Positions 55,801 through 64,000 of a stretch of DNA of 64,000 bases are shown here, one piece after another. The DNA is from a virus. The notes under the pieces were generated by a model. That model ran no database searches. It worked only from the letters and a program-made list of their open reading frames with translations, and was not told where the DNA came from. Position 1 is the first letter of the stretch, and each line of letters opens with the position of its first letter. Position numbers and translations under genes: made by a program. Location: the IMG/VR virus record IMGVR_UViG_3300007640_006547, positions 1 to 64,000 of that record, one strand, 5' to 3'.

Positions 55801-58800
55801 ATCAATAGTAAAATTGTTTTTTGAAAATGTAACTCTGTTAGCAGCAGGACTAATGGCTAATACTGTATCATTGTCCCAGTTTTGTGTGGTAAAGAATAAA
55901 AACTCTTTTATTAGTAGCAGCATGTCTTCTACTTGCCCACTTTCAGGATTAATGTTTTCAAAGTTCCAACCGTCGTCTTTTAAGTATGCTTCATACCCTA
56001 ACAGGAAGTCTACAACGTCTTGTTCTGTTTTGTAAATCTGTCCGTAAGGAACACTTGTAGCAGTTTTGTTGAATCTTCTTCTAATAACGCCGGTTTTACC
56101 TCCTTGAACAGGAAGCTCTGCTAACTTAGTAAAATTTTTATTTTCAAATTCATTAGAGCTTACATGAGAAACTTTTGCTCTATAAAATTCATTGTTGTAT
56201 TTTACAACTGTGCCAATTGTGTATGTATTAGACTCGCTCCAGTTTAAGAATTTTTCACTAATTCCTCCAACATTAATAGCACTATCACTTTGTGTTTCTA
56301 TATAAGGATAAATTGTAAATGAAGGATTTTGATTGTCATAACCTTCTATAATATATCCACTATCGCTCACTGTAATCAAAATGCCACTAAGTGTTGCAAC
56401 TTGTTGAACTGAAGAAGTATTTAAAAATATTTGATAATTTTCTTCTGGAACAAATACGCTGGTTTTATTCAACGGACTTCTGCTGTCAAGTAACAATTTC
56501 AATTTATTTTTTTCAGCAAAGCCGGCTAATTTTATGCTTAATTGATTGTCTAGCCTTTTTAAATCTGACTGATAAGAATCATAACTAGATGACACTGCCC
56601 ATTTCACATAATTTGCTATGTAATTTATTAAACCAGCAGTAAAATGTTGTTTTGATTCATTGCCAGTGAGTGTGGGAAAAATTATATCTTTTGTTGTAAT
56701 AGCTTGTCCAGTTTCATTGTAAACAAAATTGCCTGCCATATCTTTGATAATTCTACTTCTATCAAAACCTAATCCAAAAACTTCACATGGCTTACTTACA
56801 ATCCAAGCCTTTAGTATAGCAAATCTATAATCACTGCTATTTCTAAATGCACTTTCGGTTGGTCCTTGATCTCCGTAAACAAAAGGCTCGCTTGTAGAAG
56901 GTAGATAAAATCCTTGTGCTATTCCGCTATCCAAAGGTGAACGTAAATTTCCATTTTCGTCAGTAGGAATAATAGACAATAAATTTGGACGTTTATACTT
57001 GTCTAATGTCTTTACAGATTTGCCAGGTTCTTTTACAAAACCGTCACGTAAATCTTGCCATAGCACTGTATTACTTAGAGTGTATGGCGCAGGACCATAA
57101 ACATCTTGCCACCATGTAGGCTCAATTGAAAAACCTAGCATTTCCCAAGGATGTGTATGCGGACGGTCTGTATCATAGAACTGTTTAAAGATTGCACGCC
57201 ACCCACCTGGTAATCTATTGCCATCTGCATCTGACATGCTTCTATAATTAAATGTAAAACTATTTTCGCCGCTCCAATTTGTATTTTCAGTATAATTTGG
57301 ATTTCCAGCTGTGCTTAACCATGAACTAAAATCTTCAAGAATAAGGCTATCAATTGTTTCTCTACTAACACCTGTCTTTCTATTAAATCCACCTATAAAA
57401 TCATGAATATCTAAATATTCAGTGTTATAAGATGTTTTAATATTGTTGTAAATTCTTTTTTCAAGATCTAATAATAGTTCATCTCTATAATCATCAAATC
57501 TTACAGTATAACTTCCATCATGTCCAACAATAACATCAACATTTCCATTAGCACCTGTAATTGTTTGGAACTCTGGTTTGTATAACGGATACAAACCTAA
57601 TTTAGTTGGTGTAGGTGGAACATAGCACCCGTTTGTGTTTTCATATTCATATACAACTATGTCTTGTCCTATTGTTGGATTATAGTATTTTATAAATCCA
57701 TTTTCAAAATCGTAATCTACACCTTGATATTTTTGTTCGCCGTTAACATAAACTAAAACTGCTTTGTTGCTGAGAGTTTTCAAATCAAAGTTTGTAAAAC
57801 TTGTAGGCAAATATGCTGTTTCGTCATATTCTATTTCATGAATCGTTTCTGTAGTTGCATTCATCGGAATCATATCAGATGCAAAAAACGGCATACTTGA
57901 TGTTTTGTCTTTGTTCAAAGTATTCATTATCAAGTCAACATGTTTTTTGGTATCTCCATGAAATCCAGTTTGGTTTGCTGTAAAAAGAAAGCTACTTTTA
58001 AATCTGCTGTATTCTTTCATAGCAAATTGAATAGATTTAATTATGTTTGCATCCTTATCTACCAAATGATATGCTGCTAAATTTACAGGTCCGCTGTGTT
58101 TCATAAACTGCGTTCCGTATTGAGTAATGTTTGATAAATCTCTTAGGTTTGTATTTCCAGGTATACTACCTTGTGCTACTGGATGATAATTTTCAACAAT
58201 ACTGTTAACATGTTTGTTTACTTCACCGAGTGTAAATGTTGTAAGATTTTCATTTTGTGGATTGCTTTCCAAATTCTTTGGTATTTCATAATATCCATTA
58301 ACGTTTTTGTTTGCAGAACTATAACATTTTAAAACTACAATACTTTCACTATCTAAATTATTAAAAAATCTTACTTGTTTGTATTTTACAGTGTTATCTA
58401 ATGTGTAATCAACACCTTCAATTTTCTTTTTGTTGTTGACAAAAACTCTAACCACTAGATCATCGAGTAAATGACTATTATCAAATACATCTACAGGAAA
58501 ATTATTTAATTGTCCGTTATATTGTCTAATAACAGGTTGTCTTGATTTAAAATATGTTTTTTCCCAGACGCTTTTCCATTTATAACTGCCGTCTTGGTTA
58601 AAGATTTTGAAGAAACCACTTGAAGTATTTTTTTCTACAATATTTTGAGAACTGTCTTGATAGGTAAATTTATCGGTGTGATAATTAAAATCAAAAACAA
58701 TATCACCAAAATTGTTAATACTTTGGTATTTCAACGGAAATCCAAGTTCTACATCGTTAGAGCCGCTTCCTTTTGCATAAGAAAAAAGTTTTGTCCCTAT

Positions 58801-60612
58801 AAAACTTGTTCCTACATACTGTGTAGTATCGCCATAACTATATGCATTTGAATCAAATAAATCAAAATGAGGTTGTTGATTTACAGATGTTTTTTCTTGA
58901 GCTTTATTCCATTTGTTATTTGCATAATGGAACATCTTTCCAGCATTAACATTACCTTGAGAAACTAATACAGTATCGCCTTCGTTTGGAATAGTATCTG
59001 CTTCTTCAATTAAAGTTATTTGTCTATTTTTTATTGTGCCTGTTCCAAAGTTAATAAATTTTACTTTATAAATTTTTCCTGCAACAAGTATGTCTTTGTC
59101 AGCTGTGAACAATAATCTCATGCCATCTGTGACTTCAACACCATCAATAATGTATCCACCTTTTCCTTCAATAGTGCTAAAAACATCAGTTGTAAACGTA
59201 TCTATTAGATCAACATTATCTTTTGCAACAGCACCATGATTATATAATTTTAAACCAGATGTATACTCAATAATTGGACGCTTGGCTCTAGCTTCCTCGT
59301 CAATTTCTACAGGTAACCCTGCTTGGTTATAACTTTCTACAATAACATCCCTATGGAACCATCTGTTATATCTTGACCACGGGTTTTTATCTGGACTACC
59401 TCTGTTGATTGTGATATAATCTTTTTGTGCAACAAAAGCAGCAGCATCTTCATAAGGATATTCGTCAAAGCCAAATTCCTCGCCATCAAATGGAACATTT
59501 TTTACTGTTGTAAAAGGAACTGGAATTTCTAATTCTGTTTCTGGTATCAATCTAATAGAAGACCCAACTCCTTCAACAAAATAATTTCCTGTTGCATATT
59601 TTTTTGGAGTTACCTCGCCTACAAAAAAGATACGCTGACCATTTGATAAATTTCCACCAATTGGAGATTGATATGATTTTTTACCTATAATTTCATCTTC
59701 TACATTAATTTGAGAATTTTCATTTATGTTATAAAAGTTAAGCAATCCATTCATATTTGCATTGTTTTTACTTGCATAATATAAAAGTGGTGGAACTGTA
59801 TCGTCTGGAGTAAATTCAATACGGCCGTTTTCAATCCATACATCGTCTGTTTCAATGTATGCACCGTCTTGATTTCTTTTGTATCTTTTGATATTTGTAT
59901 TGTAAATTGTGCTGATATTTTCTGCATCAATTTCTAAAAGAGGATCATTATCTTGATATGCAATATTTGTTACAAAAGAAATAGGTTCACCTGGAGTGTT
60001 AATATCAAATTTATAAGTTTGACCTTTATATAATTTTAATGTTGGATTTTTTGTTATTCCATCTGGAGAAAAAACATAGCTTTGTGTTTGATCGTCGGTT
60101 CCCAACTCAACATTGTAAACACTGGTTATACCTCGTTGAGATCCACTAACAGCAACCGGAATTGGACCAAGTGGCAGCCAATAATATTCTCTAAAATTTG
60201 TAAACTTATCAAAATCAATGTGCGGATTCCAACTATAACTTGTTTGTGAATTTAGCACACTGTGATTGTTCACACTACCTTTATATGTTTTTATAACACC
60301 TAATAGATCTGTATATGAAGAATAAAAATTAACATTACCTAAATCATCTTTACTTACAATACTAGATTCAAACTGATAGTTTTCTCTATCTGTAGATACA
60401 TCAGGTAAAAAAGTATCTGTAACCTTTGCTGTAGGAGAATTTCTTCTTCCTACATATGCATCTAATTTTTCGATTACACCTTCAGAAATCATTGAATCAA
60501 TGGTTGACTGAACAAACTTATTGTTTGTATCTGTTCTAAAATACCTTGGTAACAAGTTTTTAGCTGATCTGTCTGAATCGCCAATTGGCAATGGATAATC
60601 AATACTTTCCAT
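46861..60612 (-). CDS. Giant baseplate/tail protein in the gp7 position
   Basis: This single frame encodes 4583 residues. The N-terminus ('SDRSAKNLLPRYFRTDTN', 'TDRENYQFE', 'WNPHIDFDKFTNFREYYWLP') is of a type I know from very large T4-like cyanophage baseplate proteins next to gp6, where T4 has gp7. T4 gp7 has only 1032 residues. Visible modules: four carbohydrate-binding (CBM5/12-like) units near residues 1460, 1725, 2225 and 2370 ('Y..GD.V.Y...FY.A...'); FG-GAP-like beta-propeller blades over about 2190-2600 ('VAISPDSKFIAVGAPR', 'NDDGDRIAVAAPYND'); and paired 'G.GY...P.(V/I)' units near 3065 and 3435. Start ATG overlaps the gp6 stop as TAATG. The role beyond baseplate is inferred. Confidence 0.85.
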   Translation of the reverse strand: MESIDYPLPIGDSDRSAKNLLPRYFRTDTNNKFVQSTIDSMISEGVIEKLDAYVGRRNSPTAKVTDTFLPDVSTDRENYQFESSIVSKDDLGNVNFYSSYTDLLGVIKTYKGSVNNHSVLNSQTSYSWNPHIDFDKFTNFREYYWLPLGPIPVAVSGSQRGITSVYNVELGTDDQTQSYVFSPDGITKNPTLKLYKGQTYKFDINTPGEPISFVTNIAYQDNDPLLEIDAENISTIYNTNIKRYKRNQDGAYIETDDVWIENGRIEFTPDDTVPPLLYYASKNNANMNGLLNFYNINENSQINVEDEIIGKKSYQSPIGGNLSNGQRIFFVGEVTPKKYATGNYFVEGVGSSIRLIPETELEIPVPFTTVKNVPFDGEEFGFDEYPYEDAAAFVAQKDYITINRGSPDKNPWSRYNRWFHRDVIVESYNQAGLPVEIDEEARAKRPIIEYTSGLKLYNHGAVAKDNVDLIDTFTTDVFSTIEGKGGYIIDGVEVTDGMRLLFTADKDILVAGKIYKVKFINFGTGTIKNRQITLIEEADTIPNEGDTVLVSQGNVNAGKMFHYANNKWNKAQEKTSVNQQPHFDLFDSNAYSYGDTTQYVGTSFIGTKLFSYAKGSGSNDVELGFPLKYQSINNFGDIVFDFNYHTDKFTYQDSSQNIVEKNTSSGFFKIFNQDGSYKWKSVWEKTYFKSRQPVIRQYNGQLNNFPVDVFDNSHLLDDLVVRVFVNNKKKIEGVDYTLDNTVKYKQVRFFNNLDSESIVVLKCYSSANKNVNGYYEIPKNLESNPQNENLTTFTLGEVNKHVNSIVENYHPVAQGSIPGNTNLRDLSNITQYGTQFMKHSGPVNLAAYHLVDKDANIIKSIQFAMKEYSRFKSSFLFTANQTGFHGDTKKHVDLIMNTLNKDKTSSMPFFASDMIPMNATTETIHEIEYDETAYLPTSFTNFDLKTLSNKAVLVYVNGEQKYQGVDYDFENGFIKYYNPTIGQDIVVYEYENTNGCYVPPTPTKLGLYPLYKPEFQTITGANGNVDVIVGHDGSYTVRFDDYRDELLLDLEKRIYNNIKTSYNTEYLDIHDFIGGFNRKTGVSRETIDSLILEDFSSWLSTAGNPNYTENTNWSGENSFTFNYRSMSDADGNRLPGGWRAIFKQFYDTDRPHTHPWEMLGFSIEPTWWQDVYGPAPYTLSNTVLWQDLRDGFVKEPGKSVKTLDKYKRPNLLSIIPTDENGNLRSPLDSGIAQGFYLPSTSEPFVYGDQGPTESAFRNSSDYRFAILKAWIVSKPCEVFGLGFDRSRIIKDMAGNFVYNETGQAITTKDIIFPTLTGNESKQHFTAGLINYIANYVKWAVSSSYDSYQSDLKRLDNQLSIKLAGFAEKNKLKLLLDSRSPLNKTSVFVPEENYQIFLNTSSVQQVATLSGILITVSDSGYIIEGYDNQNPSFTIYPYIETQSDSAINVGGISEKFLNWSESNTYTIGTVVKYNNEFYRAKVSHVSSNEFENKNFTKLAELPVQGGKTGVIRRRFNKTATSVPYGQIYKTEQDVVDFLLGYEAYLKDDGWNFENINPESGQVEDMLLLIKEFLFFTTQNWDNDTVLAISPAANRVTFSKNNFTIDNVYDNFYDVSILDGNGNAIDSSLTNIFRDKDTKFTINPVGTPEGIFLIKLPLVQKEHVVLIDNQTVFNDVIFDKAAGFRQERIKLVGYRTDNWTGSLSIPGFFYDEAKIVDWRENTDYRIGDVVKYKEFYYSAFGNHSSKQTFDNTKWRRLSEKPVSQIYPNWDYKVNQFADFYDLDTDNFDTEQQRLAQHLIGYQKRQYLENIITDNVSQYKFYQGFIQEKGTNNAMTKLFDALGSSNKDSVELYEEWAIRAGQYGAIDNIQEIEYKLDESKYRIEPQLFELNNNITIGRTDLVYEIAKNQVFKSPEDYDHTLTSVISNTDTFTKNSGYVRSEDVEFIVTSKDSILNIDIDNLEIGKHIWVTTDKQSWTVLKHSQSDLEILGFTNLTLASSNSGVKINCDKQVDDIAVDDIIGIFSSIPNLKGFYKVTEVLGSDITFDLGSSEIEISFEDPDDSFSAAGGASLSRFVTRRFADFETLNLNIEDIQKDAADRLWVDDNGQGIFSVYENNSVISLQQEYANLDSQLNRVAESYDINFGNTTLVRGDSTDTSSTRIGKVSLLIRNAESFTYSAGAIFEPEQEADINSGYGASVAISPDSKFIAVGAPRADNALTQFKGTYDPTEAYDQGDIVVDRGTLWRAKQAVSNWHDSYSDSSTISDSDSNDWEPAYYIPAGVGNSSGLSNQGIVHIYKFDDSTREYTLDIVMCSPDPNAEEQFGYQVELRKNINGIHQLYVSAPGIDVGRVYFFEFDDEWKWTRNRSYKGVFDVNEKYRENDIVFYQGALYQALVERIPLTTPVNDKLPTDTNSWIAAQDIEHTGYIPNRYQELDGDSDTGESNFGIKFDVNDNGDKIVVESDVSSVRTLSVYNKPVDRWKYIQEIKADTTKRESWGVDFAINDDGDRIAVAAPYNDDISNDAGTVYLYKQQSDDLYTLSQNVRSPYKDKNEAFGSAVDFSGNKLAICGKNSDLVEVTGFDNNQLKLDNGNTRISKTIQDTGRIVVFQLINNTYVYGEDIAYKRDTSNHVLDDFKFNQNHLYLNMPTITALEADNPATGNSKYVNSVNQGLLADFSFTKGKDSWTILTSQVSKPKIQELQQVFLYSDDKKDIIQRLDVIDPRQGKIAGPAEQEITFKTWYDPAVYSFSTGEQDVTVDAYSNWTDRYVGKLWWDISKASWFDPYQGNSNYRAGVFHKLLPNAQIQVCEWVSSDLLPSEWDDLAGTTEGYARGVTGTTLYGSEVFSSKQVYDAIRKRFITKYFYWVRNTQIVPNVPGRILSCESVTNLIRDPASTGYRFISILENNKFAMYNTASLIEGRNTILHFRKEKDVDLNVPIHYEYNLLTEGLDVSMPSKDIEQKWIDSLIGYDNIGNSVPDENLQVAKKYGLLNIPRQSMFVNRIEAVKQFVDRVNSVFLKNIIVDNYNISKLLLVDPAPLLSLGKHDVAVDTVNDLQFVGTAKKTQAVLTPVIVDGKITDVIINNAGNGYKVAPEIEFDDVTGKNAEFKATINSNGQITSVEIKEQGFDYSSNTILKVREFSVLVNADETIGGRWSIYVYNPTSREWNRTDNQSFDTTKYWNYADYYATGYSINTIINQTIESSYELFGLDNTIGDVVKIKNIGTGGWLLLEKIDNQDTEDYTINYKTVGRQNGTIQLSSLIYNYSTETTGYDAGVYDIAFYDREPVNELRNILNAIKTDIFIGELAVEYNKLFFASVRYALSEQENVDWVFKSSFLRAKHNVGELEQKVAYQNDNLENYQDYINEVKPYKTSVREYISSYEKIEPTNSLISDFDLPPSYIGGNITPSVAKFSNNEVTDLWQKYFTYPYKNWVDNNTYEIVSIEVLDGGSGFNNTPDVTISGNSGATARAYIAKGKVKSIEILKKGNRVLSAPTVTVSGNQDPDGSPVKASVIIGNPLVRSTHMTVKFDRVSGKKYFETIDQKENFLGTGAKQKFQLLWPMNVKTDTFSVTVNGVEMLKSEYQVGNDLDTTKGYDRYFGYINFVKDPAIDDVIVVNYKKATSLLHAADRVLYEYNPTTGMPGKELSQVMQGVEYEGALYDSFGFGNEQGFGAGGFSDLPWDTFDNTFSDEVIKLDGSTATITLSKPLENGVNYNIYLNGVRLDDPAYDGSTATANKNAVMATIVGDGEQIEIDIQGIFTTTDGDEVIIRKEESDGSLSPVSTNFDTSLSGGALDKTTATGIPSGEIVVDGDEFFSATNSKGPEELVPGTVTDTLDLQVYTRPNNGLANIAVANYIYDGSTREFEFPEKPFGETNVVVMVNQKVLREDVFYSDYDLNAVFIDSDENIETGDSITVMTFGSNGNNLIDSKTIQLNSYDIANQPVGENWRFVTAADFSSDASAIVVMNGRVATEGSDYFLNISDSTTEAANKITIEFPGGRVRLGENNIIQYAVYDTNIVSYSLVYQDITWNQTLGNYWNFTNTPTPFNVKPLGHNLIVFGDDEILDPGYSIRYTTTTDRVYDLDSWAFSDLTQINSRDILVYADDVRVDRQYWTWDQTSARITILSNTIAPAGTKLDIYVINNADYYFIDTQIEFTEVDGSTTINMEPLVTVGQPLKLVSTASSTVFNPIVKSVSNNVVVVEGMARQIRDEFVADEDFWVTNDSTQMKIANIEFIESDSISIDPDKYNGAFTTYRVMHFSNHDVNKFRRYSYDVLTDTVVNEFTSEYTRRNLLTSGIVELDSQAAGAQYVWVVKNKKLLRPLIDYEVMEELDAVRLNEIPAANDKIQVLHWTNAVSGKRFGFRIFRDMLGRTHYKRLNQENSYVLAKDLQVYDNSILLDDATGIQKPNTLKNLPGILWIDGERIEYFSVQGNTLSQLRRGTLGTGVKSLHKAGDRAFGQGPGETIDYQDTYDVYRDFADGSSQIVDLGFTFDNINEIEVFVGGKKLSKVDVNVYNNTIAQDSTEGDQVKAQEFTVVDVSGEKRINFTTTPAVNTEIRVVKRTGRRWIQPNETLRTSSSPIAKFIRGATIELPK

Positions 60613-63600
60613 TAGTAACTGCTTCCTCCGCTATTAGAACTACTACTTGTTGTAGTCACAACTGTTTCTGATGAACTAGATACCGCTTGACTTGTATCGT
60701 TAACAGATGTTACAATTGCTCCACTTGCTTTTAGGCGTTCTGCTGTAATTGCTGTAATTATTTCAACATTATCTACTGTTGCACCACTTATAAATATTTC
60801 ATCATTTTCAGACTTTACTTCAAATAAACTTCCAAAGCTATCTGTAGCACTGTTTGGAACTAAAACAATACTGTGTAAATCAGGTGCTAACGACTGCATA
60901 ATATATGCACTAAGCTCACTCCAGTAAAATGTTTCTCCAAAATTCCAATTTTCTAAAGCAAAAAATTCTTCTATTGCTTCGATAATTTTACTTTTTACAT
61001 CTTGATCGTTAACTACTCTGTCTGTGTTTTTTACAACTTTTAAAGTTGCTTGCAGACTTGGAGTTGCTTTTGAACCAAACAAAACTTTAAACTTTACTGG
61101 ATGATAAACAATTTCATCACTTATACTTTTTATTTTGTTTATTTCGCCGCCATAAGTTCTAAATAACTGATCACTACTCATTGGTAATGGCTCGGCAGCA
61201 AATGCTCCAGCAAGATACTGTCTATAACTTGTATCATATTGTTTTGTTAACAAATATGTATCCATTATATTGCTACTACTTGGATCAATTCTATTGTTTT
61301 CATCGCTTGCATGTAAATATTGAAATTTCAATCCTGCTCTACCCAAGTAACCTTTATAGTTAAAAATCAATTGTCTTGTTCTTGCTGTGCTGTTGACCTT
61401 GTAAAAAACGTTTGTTGAAGACACATAAAAAATAGGATCTCCTGGTGTTGTAACTGTTGCTTCTACTTCACTTGTTACTACTCTAATGTTTTCTGCGGCT
61501 GCATCTACATAATAGTAAAACTCATTATCGTTTGTAGATTTTTTAACAAAAACATATTTAGATTGTGACGAATTATTGTTAGCAGTGATATCTTCAAATA
61601 TTTGAGGATTGTCTACTACACCGTCGTCGTCATTATCAAAAAATACAACTTCAACTTTTTTACTGTTTACGTATCCAATACCGTCTCTGTATTCAGCACT
61701 TACTGCCCAATCATAATCGACTGTGAACGGTGTTAATTGACCTGTGCTGGCAAGATTCTTGTTAATATTTAAAATGCTTATTTTGTCTCTTACAATTTCA
61801 CTTGTTTTACTATCGTAAATCTTTTTAGTAGAATCATAAAAGAATCTTACTTCCTTGTCGCTTTCAAACACATATCGTAATGTCCTCGATGTGATTGTGT
61901 ATTCAACTCCGTTGGTTTCAAATAAAACAAGCCAACTTCTATCTAAATTTTGCTGTGTAATGTCACCAGTTAACCCACTACTCCATTCTTGAGTAGTATT
62001 AACATTTTCTTGTGTCACTACTGCCCAACGTCTTGTGCTTGTGTTGTATCTTAGCGCAACAGTTCTGTATGCAAATATTTGATCTACTAAAACACTTTTT
62101 ACATCATCAATTAAATCTCTAACAAACTTTGGTTTGATTTTATTTAAAATTGCTCCTGTAGGAATAATATCATTAAATGTAATACCACCTAGACCTGATG
62201 CAGACAGTTCATTACCGCCGTTATTCACAGCAACTACTTTTACCCATTTGTAACTACTAGATCCTGCGTGATCTGCTGCTCCTAACATCAATGTTCCATC
62301 AGGCATAAAATGCTGGCCTGTTGGCGCAGTAAATTTGACCAACGCTCCTGGTTCTAAATATCTAAATACACCTTCTGTAAAGCTGGAAACAGTATACTTG
62401 AATGCTGATGTATCGCTTGCATTTGAACTATCAACAATAAATCCAGTGCTTCTATTTGTATCCTTTGTAGTTTGTTGCCAAACTACGCTTAAATCACTAT
62501 AATCTTGATCTGTAAACTTATCATAATAATAATTGCGCAAATTGTTATCTTCGAGTAGATTAGTAACAGTGTTGTTTATTACACCTTCAATATCAGTTTT
62601 TGTAACAAAACTAAAATTTGTTTTTTCTGTTTTATAATCTTTGTAAATAACTCCGTCGGTTCCAAACATATTTGTAGTGCTGTATTTTCCTGTGCTATCT
62701 CTTAAATCATAATATCTATTAATACCACTGCTGGTTCTGTTTACTGCTTTTGCTTTGATAATATCTTGACTTACACCCAACGGACCTAGGTTATAATCCT
62801 CACCTGTGATTAATCTGTTTTGAGTGTAGTATGTGCTAGGTGCATTGTCACGTATACTATCTGTTGATTCTGTGCTTGCGCCATTGGTAACTGGTTGCTT
62901 TAGGCTGCAAACTATTGATAAAGTTTCGTTGCGTCCAATACCAGAAGTATATGGAATACTGACTTTGATATTTTGTATATTATTTGCAAAAATAGTATAA
63001 TCTAAATTTGCACTTGTTCTATAGTAAGCTCTAAAATTGCCTTTAGGTAAATTACCAAAAACACCATCGCTAAAAATTAAACTAATTCTATCATTTGTTC
63101 TAGTTAACACACTGAAAATATTTTTTATATTTTTTGCAATGCTATTATAAATTACATTATTACCTTCAACAGCATCAACTTTTGTCCAAGCAGTTTCCTC
63201 AACTCCTTGTGAATTTAAACTGTATAACCATACGTCACTGTTGTTTACATTTGTTGCATCTATTTCTACATTTTGATTAGGTGTGGGTAAACTTACCGAA
63301 AAGTCACCTCGTTGTAGTGTTCCTTGTCTAAAGTGTAGGAAAAATCCTGTGTTAGAACTACCTGCGCCTTGGCCGTTGTCTCTATATAACAAACTGAATT
63401 TGTTTCCTGTCAACGGCGCTTCTTCAATTATTTCACCATTGTCGATATCAGCACCAACAACTTCAAAATCTAAATTTGTGCCGTTAATAACTTTGTTAAA
63501 ACTGAACACTGGAAATGCAGATTGTAAATTATTAAGTTTATATTTTTCTGTTGGAATACCATTGACAATGTCAGACTTACGAGGAGAACCAAACTGATTT

Positions 63601-64000
63601 TGATCAAGCATTGCTGCATTCATAATTTTAATAAATTGTTCATACCAATTACTATTTGTTTGATCATTCCATTTTACAGACTTACCCGAAATGTTGGTTC
63701 CTGTTGTGTCAACAATATTTTCTGTTGTCGTCACGCTGTCTATTTTGAGTAATCCGTTGGCAGTTTGATTTCTTGTTACATTATAACTAATAAGTCTTGC
63801 TAATCTTAAAACACTTTCTCTACGCTCTGCTAATTCAATAAAATTTTCTCTAGCATTTAGATCAACCCTAAAGCTAATATTTTGGCCAAGGAATGCAATT
63901 AAATCAATCAAAGATAGGTATTCAGAACTTTCAATATAATCATTAAAATCTTCTGGATAATTTTGTCTAATATAATTGATCATTGTTCTACGTAGATTGT
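60612..64000 (-). CDS. Baseplate wedge protein gp6-like (partial at the window edge)
   Basis: An ATG at 63983 gives 1123 residues, but the frame stays open to the window edge ('NLRRT' before that Met) so the true start is probably outside. The sequence 'DFNDYIESSEYLSLIDLIAFLG' followed by 'VDLNARENFIELAERRESVLRLARLISY' (quoted in parts) matches my memory of gp6 proteins of T4-like cyanophages. The C-terminus has the gp6-type 'WNFGETFYWSELSAYIMQ' and ends in a Ser/Thr-rich tail. gp6 joins wedges into the baseplate ring. The following gene, overlapping as TAATG, is in the gp7 position. Confidence 0.85.
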   Translation of the reverse strand, partial: NLRRTMINYIRQNYPEDFNDYIESSEYLSLIDLIAFLGQNISFRVDLNARENFIELAERRESVLRLARLISYNVTRNQTANGLLKIDSVTTTENIVDTTGTNISGKSVKWNDQTNSNWYEQFIKIMNAAMLDQNQFGSPRKSDIVNGIPTEKYKLNNLQSAFPVFSFNKVINGTNLDFEVVGADIDNGEIIEEAPLTGNKFSLLYRDNGQGAGSSNTGFFLHFRQGTLQRGDFSVSLPTPNQNVEIDATNVNNSDVWLYSLNSQGVEETAWTKVDAVEGNNVIYNSIAKNIKNIFSVLTRTNDRISLIFSDGVFGNLPKGNFRAYYRTSANLDYTIFANNIQNIKVSIPYTSGIGRNETLSIVCSLKQPVTNGASTESTDSIRDNAPSTYYTQNRLITGEDYNLGPLGVSQDIIKAKAVNRTSSGINRYYDLRDSTGKYSTTNMFGTDGVIYKDYKTEKTNFSFVTKTDIEGVINNTVTNLLEDNNLRNYYYDKFTDQDYSDLSVVWQQTTKDTNRSTGFIVDSSNASDTSAFKYTVSSFTEGVFRYLEPGALVKFTAPTGQHFMPDGTLMLGAADHAGSSSYKWVKVVAVNNGGNELSASGLGGITFNDIIPTGAILNKIKPKFVRDLIDDVKSVLVDQIFAYRTVALRYNTSTRRWAVVTQENVNTTQEWSSGLTGDITQQNLDRSWLVLFETNGVEYTITSRTLRYVFESDKEVRFFYDSTKKIYDSKTSEIVRDKISILNINKNLASTGQLTPFTVDYDWAVSAEYRDGIGYVNSKKVEVVFFDNDDDGVVDNPQIFEDITANNNSSQSKYVFVKKSTNDNEFYYYVDAAAENIRVVTSEVEATVTTPGDPIFYVSSTNVFYKVNSTARTRQLIFNYKGYLGRAGLKFQYLHASDENNRIDPSSSNIMDTYLLTKQYDTSYRQYLAGAFAAEPLPMSSDQLFRTYGGEINKIKSISDEIVYHPVKFKVLFGSKATPSLQATLKVVKNTDRVVNDQDVKSKIIEAIEEFFALENWNFGETFYWSELSAYIMQSLAPDLHSIVLVPNSATDSFGSLFEVKSENDEIFISGATVDNVEIITAITAERLKASGAIVTSVNDTSQAVSSSSETVVTTTSSSSNSGGSSY

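Noticed and set aside
1-64000. tRNA genes, CRISPR arrays, insertion sequences
   Set aside because: No gap is longer than about 75 bp, no spaced direct repeats or transposase motifs were seen, and no cloverleaf-sized stretch is free of coding sequence.

Overview
The window looks like part of the genome of a T4-like marine myophage. It is AT-rich, coding-dense and has almost no intergenic DNA. Its right third (about 38.8-64 kb, all on the minus strand) reads as a baseplate and tail-fibre block. The order is a gp6-type baseplate wedge protein (cut by the right edge), a giant 4583-residue protein in the gp7 position, a 202-residue structural protein, three tail-fibre-like paralogues (one with a phage tail collar domain) and two smaller structural paralogues. 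The style resembles T4-like cyanophages and pelagiphages. A SAR11-type or similar low-GC marine host is an inference from composition and gene style, not something the sequence proves.

The left 38.7 kb is an accessory region of enzymes. It has 14 radical SAM proteins in about 35 kb. Six have an N-terminal twitch/SPASM-like Cys domain, five have a compact C-terminal one, two have an extended Cys-rich C-terminus, and one is a SPASM-like type. Around them are about seven glycosyltransferase-like proteins, four SGNH-hydrolase-like proteins, three Fe(II)/2-oxoglutarate-oxygenase-like proteins, two methyltransferase-like paralogues, a QueC-like PP-loop ATPase, a glycine-amidinotransferase-like enzyme, an extended SDR epimerase/dehydratase and a very short DegT-type aminotransferase. 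One beta-rich fibre-like structural gene (4632-6488) sits inside this region.

The layout is unusual for a phage. From 1 to about 29 kb the genes form short operons that alternate strand. There are six divergent junctions of 19-73 bp and six convergent junctions where the stop codons overlap by 21-67 bp. Inside operons almost every gene overlaps the next through ATGA, TAATG or 8-14 nt overlaps, so translational coupling is likely. Divergent junctions carry T4-late-type TATAAATA-like boxes. In five cases a TAAATA core lies exactly 4 nt before the start codon, and in two cases a TTGACA/TATAAT promoter ends exactly 5 nt before the ATG, which suggests leaderless transcripts. A minus-strand operon from 38750 to 28518 (GT8-like enzymes, a GT with a DGD motif, five radical SAM genes, one SGNH protein) has its own TTGACA-N17-TATACT promoter.

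Working model (inference): the accessory genes make or decorate a glycan or peptide on the virion or the infected cell surface. SDR and aminotransferase would supply an amino-sugar, the GT families would transfer sugars, SGNH proteins would move or remove acyl groups, and the radical SAM, oxygenase, methyltransferase and amidinotransferase enzymes would modify the product further. No substrate or precursor peptide can be identified with confidence. I saw no tRNA gene, CRISPR array, insertion sequence or clear terminator hairpin, and no stretch above 75 bp lacks a gene.
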